From Clostridia bacterium (GTDB taxonomy: Bacteria; Bacillota; Clostridia; Christensenellales; Aristaeellaceae): a stretch of DNA of 64,000 nt. Location: assembly GCA_017464305.1 (NCBI GenBank), contig JAFUDS010000026.1, forward strand, positions 62,001 through 126,000, written 5' to 3'. The translations under genes and the position numbers were made by a program. Each line of letters starts with the position of its first letter. Within the stretch, counting starts at the first letter, position 1. The notes beneath the pieces were generated by a model. The model did not search any database. It was not told the DNA's origin and saw only the letters and a list, made by a program, of their open reading frames with translations. This document shows, one piece after another, positions 36,710-45,401 of the stretch.

Positions 36710-37933
36710 TTACCAGGTATACTTCAGCGCTGTTTTGACGCAATTCTGATGGGCGGAGTCTACCTTCTTGGAGCCATGGGTCTTGCTGCCGGTAAAATGG
36801 ATGCAAAAATGGCCATCGAAGTTATTGTTTTTGATGGTTTGGGTGCCATGAGGCATCCCGTTCATGGACGCGGCATAAACATGGCCATTATATTTTACCA
36901 AGATGGCCCTCCGCTTCCAGCTCCAATGTCCATAAATGCTTTTCATAATCGCGGTGTCGCTTTTAGAAGCCGGCTCGCAGTCCGCGTGGTTTGCCCCTGT
37001 CCAACGCTTTACGTTGAAAACTTTTCCAGTCTTGACATCCTTGACTTGGAAATTCGCGTGATGTGGAATGGTGTTCGGGTGCTTGAACCAGTTTAGGGAT
37101 TCCGTCGTATAACGACTGCTTCCGCCGCCGCCAGAGCTGGCCTTCTTGGCGCTGGAGCTGTTCATCTTGGAGATGGTTTTGCTATTCGCAACCCCATTCA
37201 CTGTCAATCCATTTGCCTTCTGGAAGGCCTTTACGGCGTTTTTTGTACCATTACCATAGTCGCCGTCCACAGAGCCTGTATAGAATCCGAGACTTTTCAG
37301 CTTCTTTTGTACAGCTTTTACCGCTGCACCCTTATCTCCGGGCGAGCAAGGATCCCCGGCGCTTCCGGAAGAGCTGCTGGAAGAAGATTTTGAGGAACTG
37401 CTACTGGAGCCACCGCTATTCATCTTTTCCAGCGTAGCGCTGTTCACATTTCCCGTCTGTTTTAATCCATTCGCCTTTTGGAACGCGATGACGGCTTTTT
37501 TGGTACCAGAGCCATAGTCTCCATCAATGGAGCCGGAATAGTATCCAAGGCTCTTCAGCTTCTTCTGGATGGTCTTTACCACGGCACCGCTGTCTCCAAC
37601 GGAAGCCGTGCCATCGGAGGAGGAAGATTTAGAGGAGGATTTGGAGGATGAAGAGGAAGACGAGGAGGAACTGGATGAGCTCTTGGTAACGTATTTTTTG
37701 GAAACGTATCCTGTTGTCCCGTTCGCGCTGACGCGATACCAGCTTCCTTTGGTGGATAGCACTTCCACGCTGGCGCCTTTTTTCAGCACCTTAACAACCT
37801 TGCTGTCCGTGGAATTACTTTGTCGCATGTTTAAGGAGCTGGCGGTAATTGTCCCCGTCCAGGCCAGGGCACTCACCAGCGGAAGCAAGCATAGGAGCGC
37901 CAACAGCGAAAATCCTGCCTTCCACTTTCTCAT
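36710..37933 (-). CDS. Secreted SH3 / double peptidoglycan-binding protein with Cys-His C-terminal domain
   Basis: The 407-residue product is secreted: signal peptide (about 1-24), a bacterial SH3 domain (about 27-84), a poly-Ser linker, a PGB1 peptidoglycan-binding domain (about 108-172), a second Ser linker, a second PGB1 domain (about 196-260), and a C-terminal domain (about 285-407) I cannot name. That domain has conserved-looking features: NHADCEP (315-321), WSWKRR (337-342), MPHG (360-363), GHFCIHF (374-380) and STH-like SKTH. The Cys/His set suggests a catalytic or metal site acting on the wall. It is monocistronic, with its own promoter and terminator, and divergent from rplJ. Confidence 0.85.
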   Translation of the reverse strand: MRKWKAGFSLLALLCLLPLVSALAWTGTITASSLNMRQSNSTDSKVVKVLKKGASVEVLSTKGSWYRVSANGTTGYVSKKYVTKSSSSSSSSSSSSSKSSSKSSSSDGTASVGDSGAVVKTIQKKLKSLGYYSGSIDGDYGSGTKKAVIAFQKANGLKQTGNVNSATLEKMNSGGSSSSSSKSSSSSSSGSAGDPCSPGDKGAAVKAVQKKLKSLGFYTGSVDGDYGNGTKNAVKAFQKANGLTVNGVANSKTISKMNSSSAKKASSGGGGSSRYTTESLNWFKHPNTIPHHANFQVKDVKTGKVFNVKRWTGANHADCEPASKSDTAIMKSIYGHWSWKRRAILVKYNGHVYAASMNGMPHGTQTIKNNNFDGHFCIHFTGSKTHGSKKVDSAHQNCVKTALKYTW

Positions 37934-37972
37934 TTCCTCCTCACCTCCTTTCGAAAATCCATGTTCGTGTGC

Positions 37973-38001
37973 ATTTTATTACGAAATTGTTACCAAGTCA
38001 A
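37973..38001 (-). promoter_or_regulatory. Promoter of the SH3/peptidoglycan-binding gene
   Basis: TTGACT (37996-38001) and TAAAAT (37973-37978), 17 bases apart on the minus strand. The 348-base gap 37934-38281 holds this promoter, an A+T-rich stretch (38002-38086) in which I see nothing definite, and the rplJ promoter with its L10 leader. Confidence 0.78.
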
Positions 38002-38086
38002 CCTTGTTTTGTCATCTTTTCTTCATTTTCATGAAATTTTCACATTAAATCTTCGAAAAATCGATTCAAAAACATGAAAAAAACAA

Positions 38087-38115
38087 TTGACACCGAGACG
38101 GAATTATGGTAAATT
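38087..38115 (+). promoter_or_regulatory. Promoter of rplJ-rplL
   Basis: TTGACA (38087-38092), 17 bases ending TATGG, TAAATT (38110-38115). Confidence 0.82.
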
Positions 38116-38124
38116 CATCATCGG

Positions 38125-38252
38125 TTTTGAGAAACCATTGCCGTAGACAGCCGGTATCCCTCCTGGGATGTAAAGGGCTTGGCCCGCCTGCCGAGGTGCG
38201 AGAATTCATGTGATTTCATATGACCCTTGCGCCTGGTCGCAAGGGTTTTCTT
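38125..38252 (+). promoter_or_regulatory. L10 leader RNA
   Basis: The rplJ leader carries GCCGTAGACAGCCGG and CTGCCGAGGTG, sequences typical of the ribosomal protein L10 leader of Firmicutes. The L10-(L12)4 complex binds this RNA and represses its own operon. The leader ends in a terminator hairpin just before rplJ, as expected for transcription attenuation. Confidence 0.85.
38223..38252 (+). terminator. Attenuator hairpin in the L10 leader
   Basis: ACCCTTGCG (38223-38231) and CGCAAGGGT (38238-38246) with a six-base loop, followed by TTTCTT, 30 bases before the rplJ start. Confidence 0.82.
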
Positions 38253-38281
38253 ATTCTGAACCAGAATGGAGGTGCGATTGC

Positions 38282-38782
38282 ATGAGCAAGAATCTTGAAA
38301 TCAAAAAGCAGGTTGTGGCGGACATTATCGAGAAGTTCAAGTCTGCCGAATCCGTGGTTGTTGCCTCCTTCAACGGTCTGACTGTGGAACAGGTGACGGA
38401 GCTGCGGAAGCAGTGCCGCGAAAACGATGTGCATTACTGCGTGCTGAAGAACCGTCTGGTGGCTCGCGCGTTGAAAGAGCTGAACATCGAAGGCCTCGAT
38501 TCCCTGCTGGAAGGTCCCAATGCCTTCATTTTCGGTACCAAGGATGTGACTGCCGCTCCCAAGGTCATTTCTTCTTTCATTGATAAGAACAAGCTGACCT
38601 CTCTGGAGATTAAGGGTGGTCTGACTGGGACTGAATTCACCGATGTCGCCGGTATTAAAGCTTTGGCCGCGACGCCCAGCCGCGACGAGCTGCTCGGAAC
38701 GCTGGTTGGTTGCCTGGTTTCTCCCGTTTCCGCCCTGGTTTCTGTCCTGGACGAAATCGCGGAAAAGAAAGAAGCCGCCTAA
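38282..38782 (+). CDS. rplJ: 50S ribosomal protein L10 (uL10)
   Basis: uL10 forms the base of the ribosomal stalk. The 166-residue product starts MSKNLEIKKQVVADIIEKF and shows CVLKNRLVARAL (about 56-67), FIFGTKDVTAAPK, and the C-terminal L12-binding helix FDEIAEKKE-like end. The ATG at 38282 has GGAGG upstream; the frame extends into the leader without homology. Controlled by the L10 leader. Confidence 0.97.
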   Translation: MSKNLEIKKQVVADIIEKFKSAESVVVASFNGLTVEQVTELRKQCRENDVHYCVLKNRLVARALKELNIEGLDSLLEGPNAFIFGTKDVTAAPKVISSFIDKNKLTSLEIKGGLTGTEFTDVAGIKALAATPSRDELLGTLVGCLVSPVSALVSVLDEIAEKKEAA

Positions 38783-38842
38783 TGCATCAGGCCGCTTGAC
38801 GGCCGCATGAAATTTTACTTATTTTATTTGGAGGAAATCATA

Positions 38843-39211
38843 ATGACGAATCAAGAGATTATCGAAGCGATTGAGTCTATGACTCTGCTTCAGGTGAAGG
38901 AACTGGTTGACGAACTGAAAGAGAAGTTCGGCGTGACTGGCGCGATCGCTGTGGCCGGTGGTGCTGCTCCCGCTGCCGCTGCTGCGGAAGAGGAGAAGAC
39001 CGAATTCGACGTCGTGCTGAAGGATGCTGGCTCCGAGAAGATCAAGGTTATCAAGGTTGTGCGCGAAGTAGTGTCCGGCCTGGGCCTGAAGGAAGCGAAG
39101 GAAATCGTCGAATCCGCTCCCAAGACCATCAAGGAAGCTGTTTCCAAGGAAGAAGCCGAAAAGATCGCCGAGCAGTTCAAGGCTGTGGGCGCCACTGTGG
39201 AAATCAAGTAA
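38843..39211 (+). CDS. rplL: 50S ribosomal protein L7/L12 (bL12)
   Basis: The 122-residue product has the N-terminal dimerisation helices (about 1-35), an Ala-rich hinge (about 36-50) and the C-terminal factor-binding domain [20 protein letters not shown]... KEAKEIVE. The ATG at 38843 follows GGAGG; a longer in-frame start at 38807 is not supported. bL12 forms the flexible stalk that recruits translation GTPases. Confidence 0.98.
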   Translation: MTNQEIIEAIESMTLLQVKELVDELKEKFGVTGAIAVAGGAAPAAAAAEEEKTEFDVVLKDAGSEKIKVIKVVREVVSGLGLKEAKEIVESAPKTIKEAVSKEEAEKIAEQFKAVGATVEIK

Positions 39212-39230
39212 GTTTTATTCCTTTCGAAAG

Positions 39231-39256
39231 GCGGATCTTCGGATCCGCTTTTTTCT
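39231..39256 (+). terminator. Terminator of rplJ-rplL
   Basis: GCGGATC-TTCG-GATCCGC, a perfect 7-bp stem with a UUCG tetraloop, followed by TTTTTTC. Confidence 0.93.
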
Positions 39257-39298
39257 TATTTCTCGTATTTAGGCCTCTTTATTCCTTCTTTTCTCCCC

Positions 39299-39327
39299 TT
39301 TTCAATCCCCTGGTTCTGTGGTAAAAT
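39299..39327 (+). promoter_or_regulatory. Promoter of xpaC-telA
   Basis: TTTTCA (39299-39304), 17 bases ending TGTGG, TAAAAT (39322-39327); weak -35, extended -10. Confidence 0.5.
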
Positions 39328-39358
39328 AATCCCAGTTTGATGAAAGGAGCCAAGCGCT

Positions 39359-40237
39359 GTGGCGAAGAGAAAGAATCCAAACAGTAATCCCAAAACCGGT
39401 GGGATTGGTTTTATCATTCCGGCTCTGCTGATCTCCTCTTTGTCCGGGTTCCATCTGGGCGGGATTATCATCGGAGTGATGGTGGGTCTGGGGCTTGGCA
39501 AGGTCGCTTCCATCATGGGCTCTGGCCTGGACACAACGACGCACAACAAAGAGGATGAGGAGCGCCGCCAGCAAGAGGCGGAGGCAGAAGCCCGCCGGCT
39601 TCAAGCGGAACAGCTCCGTCAGGCTCAGGAAGCTGCCTCCCGTATTCCTTTGACGGGGGATCCGGCTGCAGATGCCGTCATTACCAAGGGCTTGGAAATT
39701 GTTGACACCATTCGAAGGGAAAATATCGCGATTCCAGATCCGCGCTTGTCCTCCCAGATGGAATCCATCTGTGAAAAATGCGAACAGATTTTCCGTTCGG
39801 TTTCGGAGGCTCCTTCCAAAGCGCCTCAGGTCCGCAAATTTATGAACTATTATCTCCCGACGACCACCAAGATGCTGGCTAATTATCGTACCATGCAGGA
39901 TCGGGGAGTCTCCTTCCAGGAAATGACGGATGCCAGGGATACCACCATGCGCGGCTTGAACATGATCCTAACCGCCTGCCAGAAGCAGATCGACGCTCTG
40001 CACAAGGAAAATTTGCTGGATATTTCTACGGATATTGATGTGTTGGAGCAGATGCTAAAGCGGGACGGATATATGGATAGTGACCTTTCCGCTATCTCGG
40101 ATCCTATTCCAGCGGCGGAACCGATGACTGCTGCGGAGGCTCAGATGCGAGCTACCTCCGCGCCGGTGATGGATTTCCCGGATTCTACTGATTTTGATCC
40201 GAAGTCCGCTACCTACCAGCATAGATCCCAGCACTAA
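39359..40237 (+). CDS. xpaC: XpaC-like membrane protein
   Basis: The 292-residue product resembles the XpaC family (5-bromo-4-chloroindolyl phosphate hydrolysis). It has a membrane hairpin near the start (about 16-55: FIIPALLISSLSGFHLGG...), a charged coiled coil rich in Glu/Arg/Gln (about 63-95), and the conserved core with FMNYYLPTTTKMLANY (about 160-175). The GTG start at 39359 has AAAGGAG nine bases upstream. Function is unclear. The xpaC-telA pair is a common Firmicutes arrangement linked to membrane-active compounds and tellurite resistance. Confidence 0.85.
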   Translation: MAKRKNPNSNPKTGGIGFIIPALLISSLSGFHLGGIIIGVMVGLGLGKVASIMGSGLDTTTHNKEDEERRQQEAEAEARRLQAEQLRQAQEAASRIPLTGDPAADAVITKGLEIVDTIRRENIAIPDPRLSSQMESICEKCEQIFRSVSEAPSKAPQVRKFMNYYLPTTTKMLANYRTMQDRGVSFQEMTDARDTTMRGLNMILTACQKQIDALHKENLLDISTDIDVLEQMLKRDGYMDSDLSAISDPIPAAEPMTAAEAQMRATSAPVMDFPDSTDFDPKSATYQHRSQH

Positions 40238-40279
40238 CACCCATACAAACATTCATAACATACAAAGGAGGTCCTCCCC

Positions 40280-41446
40280 ATGTCTGAACTGAATTCTCCC
40301 GCCCCCCAGCTGACCCTGACGCCCATGGTGGAAGAACCCGCTTCCACCGAGCCCGTGCAAAGCATTCAACAGCAGCCTGCAGCGCCGGAAACAGCCGCAG
40401 TTCCCATGCTGGACGATTCCCAGCTCACAGACGCGGAACGCAAAGCAATCAATGATTTTATCGGGAAGATTGACATCTCCAATCCTGAACATGTGCTGCT
40501 CTTTGGCGCTGACGCCCAGAAGCGCATTGCAGATTTCTCGGAGAGCGCCTTGGCTTCTGTCAAAACACAGGATACTGGCGAAGTAGGAAACATGCTGGTC
40601 AACCTGGTTTCCGAGCTGAAGGGGTTCGAGCGGGACACGGAAGAGCCCAAAGGCTTGCGTAAGCTTTTCGCCCGGGCGGATGACAAGGTAGAGCGGATGA
40701 AAGCCCGCTATGGCGAAGTATCCGCCACGGTGGAAAACATTGCTGGCTCCCTGGAAAACTACCAGGCACAGCTGCTGAAGGATGTTTCCATGTTTGATCA
40801 TCTCTATGATCAAAACAGCGAGTACTTCCGTCAGCTGACCTTATACATCATCGCCGGAGATAAAAAGCTGGCGGAGATTCGCAATGGTGAATTGAAGGAA
40901 TTGATGGCCAAGGCGGAACAGAGTGGAGATGCCATGGATGCACAGCGGGCCAATGATTTGGCGGCCCAATGCGATCGATTTGAAAAGAAGCTGTACGATT
41001 TGAAGCTGACGCGTCAGGTTTCCATGCAAATGGCACCGCAAATTCGCCTGCTGCAGAACAATGATAGCTTGTTGGTAGAGCGGATTCAATCCACCTTGTC
41101 CAACACCCTGCCTTTGTGGAAGAGTCAGATGGTGCTGGCCCTGGGGTTGCAGCACTCCAAGGAAGCCTTGGCTGCCCAGACTGCGGTGACGGATATGACC
41201 AATGAGCTGCTGCGCAAGAACGCGGAGGCACTGAAGATCGGTACCATCGAAACAGCCAAAGAGGCTGAGCGCGGCATCATAGATATGGAAACCTTGGTAC
41301 AAACCAATCAAAGTCTGATCGACACCATCGATGAGGTCCTGCAGATTCAGACGGATGGACATAACAAGCGCATGGAAGCGGAAAAACAGCTCTACACGAT
41401 GGAAGCGGAGCTGAAAAAGAAACTGCTAACCACTCATATGGGATAA
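40280..41446 (+). CDS. telA: TelA-like toxic anion resistance protein
   Basis: The 388-residue product matches the TelA family: a disordered Pro/Ala N-terminus (about 1-50), then a long helical domain with FGADAQKRIADFSES (about 75-89), KLFARADDKVERMKARY (about 129-145) and the C-terminal NADELLRKNAEALKIGT-like region with ETLVQTNQSLIDTIDEVL. TelA proteins are linked to tellurite and antibiotic tolerance, with unknown mechanism. It follows xpaC by 42 bases with AAAGGAGG before the ATG; a terminator hairpin follows. Confidence 0.9.
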   Translation: MSELNSPAPQLTLTPMVEEPASTEPVQSIQQQPAAPETAAVPMLDDSQLTDAERKAINDFIGKIDISNPEHVLLFGADAQKRIADFSESALASVKTQDTGEVGNMLVNLVSELKGFERDTEEPKGLRKLFARADDKVERMKARYGEVSATVENIAGSLENYQAQLLKDVSMFDHLYDQNSEYFRQLTLYIIAGDKKLAEIRNGELKELMAKAEQSGDAMDAQRANDLAAQCDRFEKKLYDLKLTRQVSMQMAPQIRLLQNNDSLLVERIQSTLSNTLPLWKSQMVLALGLQHSKEALAAQTAVTDMTNELLRKNAEALKIGTIETAKEAERGIIDMETLVQTNQSLIDTIDEVLQIQTDGHNKRMEAEKQLYTMEAELKKKLLTTHMG

Positions 41447-41467
41447 CGGAATCATATAAAATTACTA

Positions 41468-41496
41468 CCCGGCATGGGAACCATGCCGGGATCTTT
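41468..41496 (+). terminator. Terminator between telA and coaE
   Basis: A perfect 10-bp stem CCCGGCATGG-GAA-CCATGCCGGG (41468-41490) followed by ATCTTTT. It ends only about 18 bases before the coaE start and next to its ribosome-binding site, so partial read-through is probably how coaE is reached. Confidence 0.78.
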
Positions 41497-41513
41497 TGAA
41501 GGAGGAACCACTT

Positions 41514-42938
41514 TTGCGCGTGATCGGACTCACCGGCAGTATCGCTTGCGGGAAAAGCGCAGTCAGCGCCTGGCTGCAAAAGCAGGATGGATGCCAGATC
41601 ATTGATGGTGATCTGCTTGCCAGAGAGCTTACCGCGCCAGGTGGGGTTGCGCTTCCCCTGATTCGACAGGCTTTCGGTTCTTCCGTGTTTTATGCGGATG
41701 GGTCGTTGAATCGTCGGCAGTTGGGGTCGCTGATTTTTTCAGAGGGGGCGGCCCGGGAAAACCTGGATCAGCTGATGGCGCCGCTTTTGCAGAAACTAAC
41801 GCGAGAAAGAATTGAGCAGGCGCGAGAGAATGGAATCACCCTTTGTTTTCTGGATTTTCCCCTGCTGTTTGAAAAAGGGTATGACGCCATCTGTGATACA
41901 GTCTGGTGCGTGTATCTTCCCAAGGAGATCCAAATGCAGCGGTTAATGGCCCGGGATCAGATTTCTTCCTCCGAGGCATTGCAGCGAATCAACGCGGTTT
42001 TTTCCTCCGAGGAGAAGGCCGCCCGCAGCCAGGTGGTCATCGATAATTCAGGGGCATTATCCTACACGCTCTCTACCCTCCCCCCCCTGCTGGAGGAAGA
42101 GCGACAGCGAGCACAGGCGTCTCGGAGGAGGCGCAGCAGTCGCCTGGAGGATAACGAAGCTTCTTCCCTTTCCCGCGCTCCTGTGCCTCCCTTGGTGACG
42201 CCGCTTCAGGAATCTCCTGGCGCGATCATGGAGCGTCCTGTAGCAGCTCGCCAGCGGAGATCGCCTCAAAAGGCGCGATGGAGCCTTCCTGCCTGGCTGA
42301 TTGGTCTCCTTACGGGCTTTGCTTTTCTGTGCCTTGCCTGTTTTACCGCGCAAACGTTGATGCAAGCATATCTGACTCGCCAGGCGGAGAAACACCTTGC
42401 CGAAGAAAGGGCAATCCATGCCAATTACCCTTTGGAATATCGGCAAATGATCATTTCCGCCGCGGAGGAATTCAACCTGAATCCTGCCTTTGTTTCAGCC
42501 ATCATTCGGAATGAAAGCTCCTTTCAACCCCGGGCGGAATCCAATGTAGGAGCGCGGGGGCTCATGCAGCTGATGCCGGACACCGCAGAGTGGATTGCTG
42601 GAAAAATGAAGGTGAATGGATACGCCTTCGATCGGATGTATGATCCGGAAAGCAACATCCGTTTTGGCTGTTGGTATCTGCAATATCTATCCACTCTGTT
42701 TCATGGAGATCCGGTGTGTGTCTCCTGCGCCTATCATGCTGGCCAGGGCCAAGTAACCGCTTGGCTATCTGACAGCCGATTCAGTGACGATGGCGTACCC
42801 CTGTCCCTCCAACGCCTGTCTGACGGGCCTACGAAAACCTATGCCGGGAGAGTGATCCGAGCTTATGGAATCTATCAAGCGCTCTATTTTGAAGACCATC
42901 CTGTTGACCCTGACATTGCTGATGCTTTGTACCAGTAG
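41514..42938 (+). CDS. coaE: Fusion: dephospho-CoA kinase + membrane-anchored lytic transglycosylase
   Basis: This single 474-codon frame joins two enzymes. Residues 1 to about 200 are dephospho-CoA kinase, the last step of CoA synthesis: P-loop GSIACGKS (8-15), IIDGDLLAREL, FLDFPLLFEKGYD and VVIDNSG. A basic linker, one membrane helix (about 258-285) and a lytic transglycosylase domain (about 304-465) follow. That domain has its catalytic Glu at 334 in RNESSFQP and the GLMQLMPDT motif, and should lie outside the membrane. TTG 41514 has AAGGAGG eight bases upstream. In Clostridia coaE and a transglycosylase gene are often neighbours, so a fusion is natural. No frameshift is visible. The end overlaps the next gene by 74 bases. 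Confidence 0.9.
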   Translation: MRVIGLTGSIACGKSAVSAWLQKQDGCQIIDGDLLARELTAPGGVALPLIRQAFGSSVFYADGSLNRRQLGSLIFSEGAARENLDQLMAPLLQKLTRERIEQARENGITLCFLDFPLLFEKGYDAICDTVWCVYLPKEIQMQRLMARDQISSSEALQRINAVFSSEEKAARSQVVIDNSGALSYTLSTLPPLLEEERQRAQASRRRRSSRLEDNEASSLSRAPVPPLVTPLQESPGAIMERPVAARQRRSPQKARWSLPAWLIGLLTGFAFLCLACFTAQTLMQAYLTRQAEKHLAEERAIHANYPLEYRQMIISAAEEFNLNPAFVSAIIRNESSFQPRAESNVGARGLMQLMPDTAEWIAGKMKVNGYAFDRMYDPESNIRFGCWYLQYLSTLFHGDPVCVSCAYHAGQGQVTAWLSDSRFSDDGVPLSLQRLSDGPTKTYAGRVIRAYGIYQALYFEDHPVDPDIADALYQ

Positions 42939-44433
42939 TCTGGCCAGCAATGTGGAAAACAGCCTGGTCATTGGCATCCAAAGTGCGAAAACTCAAACCA
43001 TTCGCCCTCTGTTACCGGAGGAACGGGATATGCTGTCCCTCTATGACCTGATGTATGAAAGCCTGATCTACGTGGATGATGATTATAATCCTCAGGGGAA
43101 GTTGGCCCAGAGTTGGGAATCTTCCTCCAATGGCAAGACATGGACCTTTTATCTGCGGCCCGCGGTCACCTTCTCCGATGGATCTCCCTTAACGGCACAG
43201 GATGTGGTAGCTTCCGCCCAGTATATCCTGGACAGAGCCAACGATGAAAGCACGACAGATTCAGGTTTCTACGCTAATTTGAAGTACTTTATCTCCTCTA
43301 TTTCCGCCTCCAACGATTCCACTGTCGTTGTGAGAACCAGCAAACGGCCCTGTTTCGGCCTTCTGTATGCAATGACCTTTCCAGTGGTGCCTGCAGCCCT
43401 GGTGGATTCGGATAATCCTCCCGGAACGGGGCCTTATCAGTTAAATACCTTTGTTGCGGGCGATTATGCTTGGCTACAGGCGAACCCCCACTGGTGGCAG
43501 GCGCAGCCCCAGGTACAGGAGATTATGTTCTCCTTCCATGAGACACAGAAAGCGGTGGTAGAAAGCTATGAGTACGCTCGCGTGGACACGGTTTTTTCCC
43601 GCTCCATCGCTTCCGCGCAATACAAAAGCGGAACGTCTTCGTTGTCTATATCCTACCGTACCAATCAGTTGGAATGCCTGCTCATGAATAATTCCGCATC
43701 TGAATTAACCAAGGAGGTTCGCCAGGCGATTCGTTATGTGGTAGATAAGTCTAAGATTATCTCCAATGTTTACTCTGGCATGGTTACAGCCACGGATCTC
43801 CCCTTCTATCCAGGCACCTGGACCTATAATGACAGCCTTTCCTCCTATTTTACACTGAACCAGCAGGAGGCGAAGCGTCTGTTGCAGGAGGCTGGATGGG
43901 GGGATTCCGACGAGGATGGCATTCTGGATCGGTTAAACAGTGAGGGCAAGCTGGTTCGGCTTCATCTGCGATTCTATGTTTATGAGGAGCCGGAAAATGA
44001 CGTCCGCTTGGAAGCAGCGAATCAGATTGCGGATATGTTGGCGGCCATTGGGATCGATACGACCATTGAGGCAATGACCCTTCCCAATCTGACGGAGCGA
44101 TTGAATGCCGGCTCCTACGATCTGGCCCTGGTTGCTTTTGCGATGGATAAGGTGCCAGATCCCGGGTTCATGCTGATGCGGGGAAACTCTGGCAACTATA
44201 CCCGCTACCGCAGTGAAGAAATTACAAATATGTTCGAAGACCTGCGAACCCAAACGACCCAAACAGGTTATCAGCAGGTGCTGTGGCGGATTCAGAGTCG
44301 CTTTGCGGAGGATTGCCCGTTTCTCTGCCTATATTGGCGGATGGGTAATATTCTGACCAGATACATGTTTACCACTGCACGGGATGTTCGCGAATATGAG
44401 CTTCTGCGCGGCATAGAAACCTTCCACCCGTAG
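42865..44433 (+). CDS. ABC transporter solute-binding protein, family 5
   Basis: The 522-residue product is an extracellular solute-binding protein of the peptide/nickel/oligosaccharide class. A signal peptide (about 1-28, ending SSLASN) is followed by SLYDLMYESLIYVDDDYNP, the family signature WTFYLRPAVTFSDGSPLTAQDV (split by domain fold, about 92-113) and GTGPYQL (about 189-195). No lipobox Cys is seen at the cleavage region. No permease or ATPase gene is adjacent, so it is an orphan. The start overlaps the previous gene by 74 bases. Confidence 0.85.
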   Translation: MESIKRSILKTILLTLTLLMLCTSSLASNVENSLVIGIQSAKTQTIRPLLPEERDMLSLYDLMYESLIYVDDDYNPQGKLAQSWESSSNGKTWTFYLRPAVTFSDGSPLTAQDVVASAQYILDRANDESTTDSGFYANLKYFISSISASNDSTVVVRTSKRPCFGLLYAMTFPVVPAALVDSDNPPGTGPYQLNTFVAGDYAWLQANPHWWQAQPQVQEIMFSFHETQKAVVESYEYARVDTVFSRSIASAQYKSGTSSLSISYRTNQLECLLMNNSASELTKEVRQAIRYVVDKSKIISNVYSGMVTATDLPFYPGTWTYNDSLSSYFTLNQQEAKRLLQEAGWGDSDEDGILDRLNSEGKLVRLHLRFYVYEEPENDVRLEAANQIADMLAAIGIDTTIEAMTLPNLTERLNAGSYDLALVAFAMDKVPDPGFMLMRGNSGNYTRYRSEEITNMFEDLRTQTTQTGYQQVLWRIQSRFAEDCPFLCLYWRMGNILTRYMFTTARDVREYELLRGIETFHP

Positions 44434-44458
44434 GAGCAATAGAAAGGAATTTTAACTT

Positions 44459-45400
44459 ATGACCTGGATAGAATTAATTGTCCATACCACGACCGCGGGA
44501 TCAGATTCCGTCTCCGCCCTCTTTCTGGACTGCGGGGCAGCCGGCACACAGACAGAGGATCGCGCGGATATTCCTGATCCATCCAAACCCCATGGGATTT
44601 GGGAGATCATTGATCCGAAATTATTAGACAGCATGCCGGAAGATGTGCTTGTTCATGCATGGTTCGAATCTGGGGATTCCTTCGGCTCGGCCCTGGCTCA
44701 GCTGGATCAGGGGTTACGCCGCCTGAAACAGGACTATCCGGGGTATGGTTCTTTGCGCCTGGAATCCAAAGAAATTCCAGATGAAAACTGGGGGGAAAAT
44801 TGGAAGCTGCTTTATCATCCCCTTCGGGCTGGCCAGCACCTGGCGATTAAGCCCTCTTGGGAAGATTTTGATCCGCTCCCTGGAGATCATATTATTGAAA
44901 TGGATCCAGGCATGGCCTTCGGCAGTGGCTATCATGATACCACTGTTCTCTGTCTGACCCTGCTGGAAAAATACCTCCATCCGGGTGATCAGGTCATTGA
45001 CATAGGCACTGGCAGTGGAATTTTGGCTTTGGGAGCCGCTCTCTCTGGGGCAGGCCAGGTGCTTGCGATTGATATTGATCCCGATGCAGTTCGCGTGGCG
45101 CAACAGAATGTAGCTCATCATGGGTTGACGGAGAAAATCCATGTGCAGGAAGGAAATCTGCTGGACCGAGTGGAAGATTCCTGCGATGTCTGTGTAGCGA
45201 ACATTATCGCGGATATCATTCTGTCCTTTGCGGTCCCCCTCCAAGCCCATATTCGCCCCGGCGGTCTGTTTATTTGCTCTGGGATCATCCTGGAGCGGGC
45301 CCAGGAGGTTCGGGAGTGTTTGGAAAACGCGGGATACGAGATAATGGAAGAAATGTGTACGGAAGAATGGGCAGCCTTCTGTGTCAGGAGGCCTGAATAA
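44459..45400 (+). CDS. prmA: Ribosomal protein L11 methyltransferase
   Basis: PrmA trimethylates several amines of ribosomal protein L11. The 313-residue product starts MTWIELIVHTTTAGSDSVSA, has the PrmA-typical ENWGENWKLLYHPLR (DENWGENWK near 108-116), the AdoMet loop IDIGTGSGILAL (about 180-191) and the NPPF-equivalent VANIIADII. AAAGGAA lies upstream. It starts the methylation/modification operon prmA-rsmE-mtaB. Confidence 0.95.
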   Translation: MTWIELIVHTTTAGSDSVSALFLDCGAAGTQTEDRADIPDPSKPHGIWEIIDPKLLDSMPEDVLVHAWFESGDSFGSALAQLDQGLRRLKQDYPGYGSLRLESKEIPDENWGENWKLLYHPLRAGQHLAIKPSWEDFDPLPGDHIIEMDPGMAFGSGYHDTTVLCLTLLEKYLHPGDQVIDIGTGSGILALGAALSGAGQVLAIDIDPDAVRVAQQNVAHHGLTEKIHVQEGNLLDRVEDSCDVCVANIIADIILSFAVPLQAHIRPGGLFICSGIILERAQEVRECLENAGYEIMEEMCTEEWAAFCVRRPE

Positions 45401-45401
45401 A

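Noticed and set aside
37300-37680. Ser-rich stretches as a tandem nucleotide repeat
   Set aside because: Different serine codons are mixed; it is a protein linker rather than a DNA microsatellite, and no array unit is conserved.
40267-40279. Self-complementary GGAGG-T-CCTCC at the telA ribosome-binding site
   Set aside because: A one-base loop cannot form a hairpin; probably chance, though intermolecular pairing was considered.
44675-44695. GGTTCGAATCTGG, resembling a tRNA T-arm
   Set aside because: It lies inside prmA coding sequence and no acceptor or anticodon arms flank it. No tRNA gene was found in the window.
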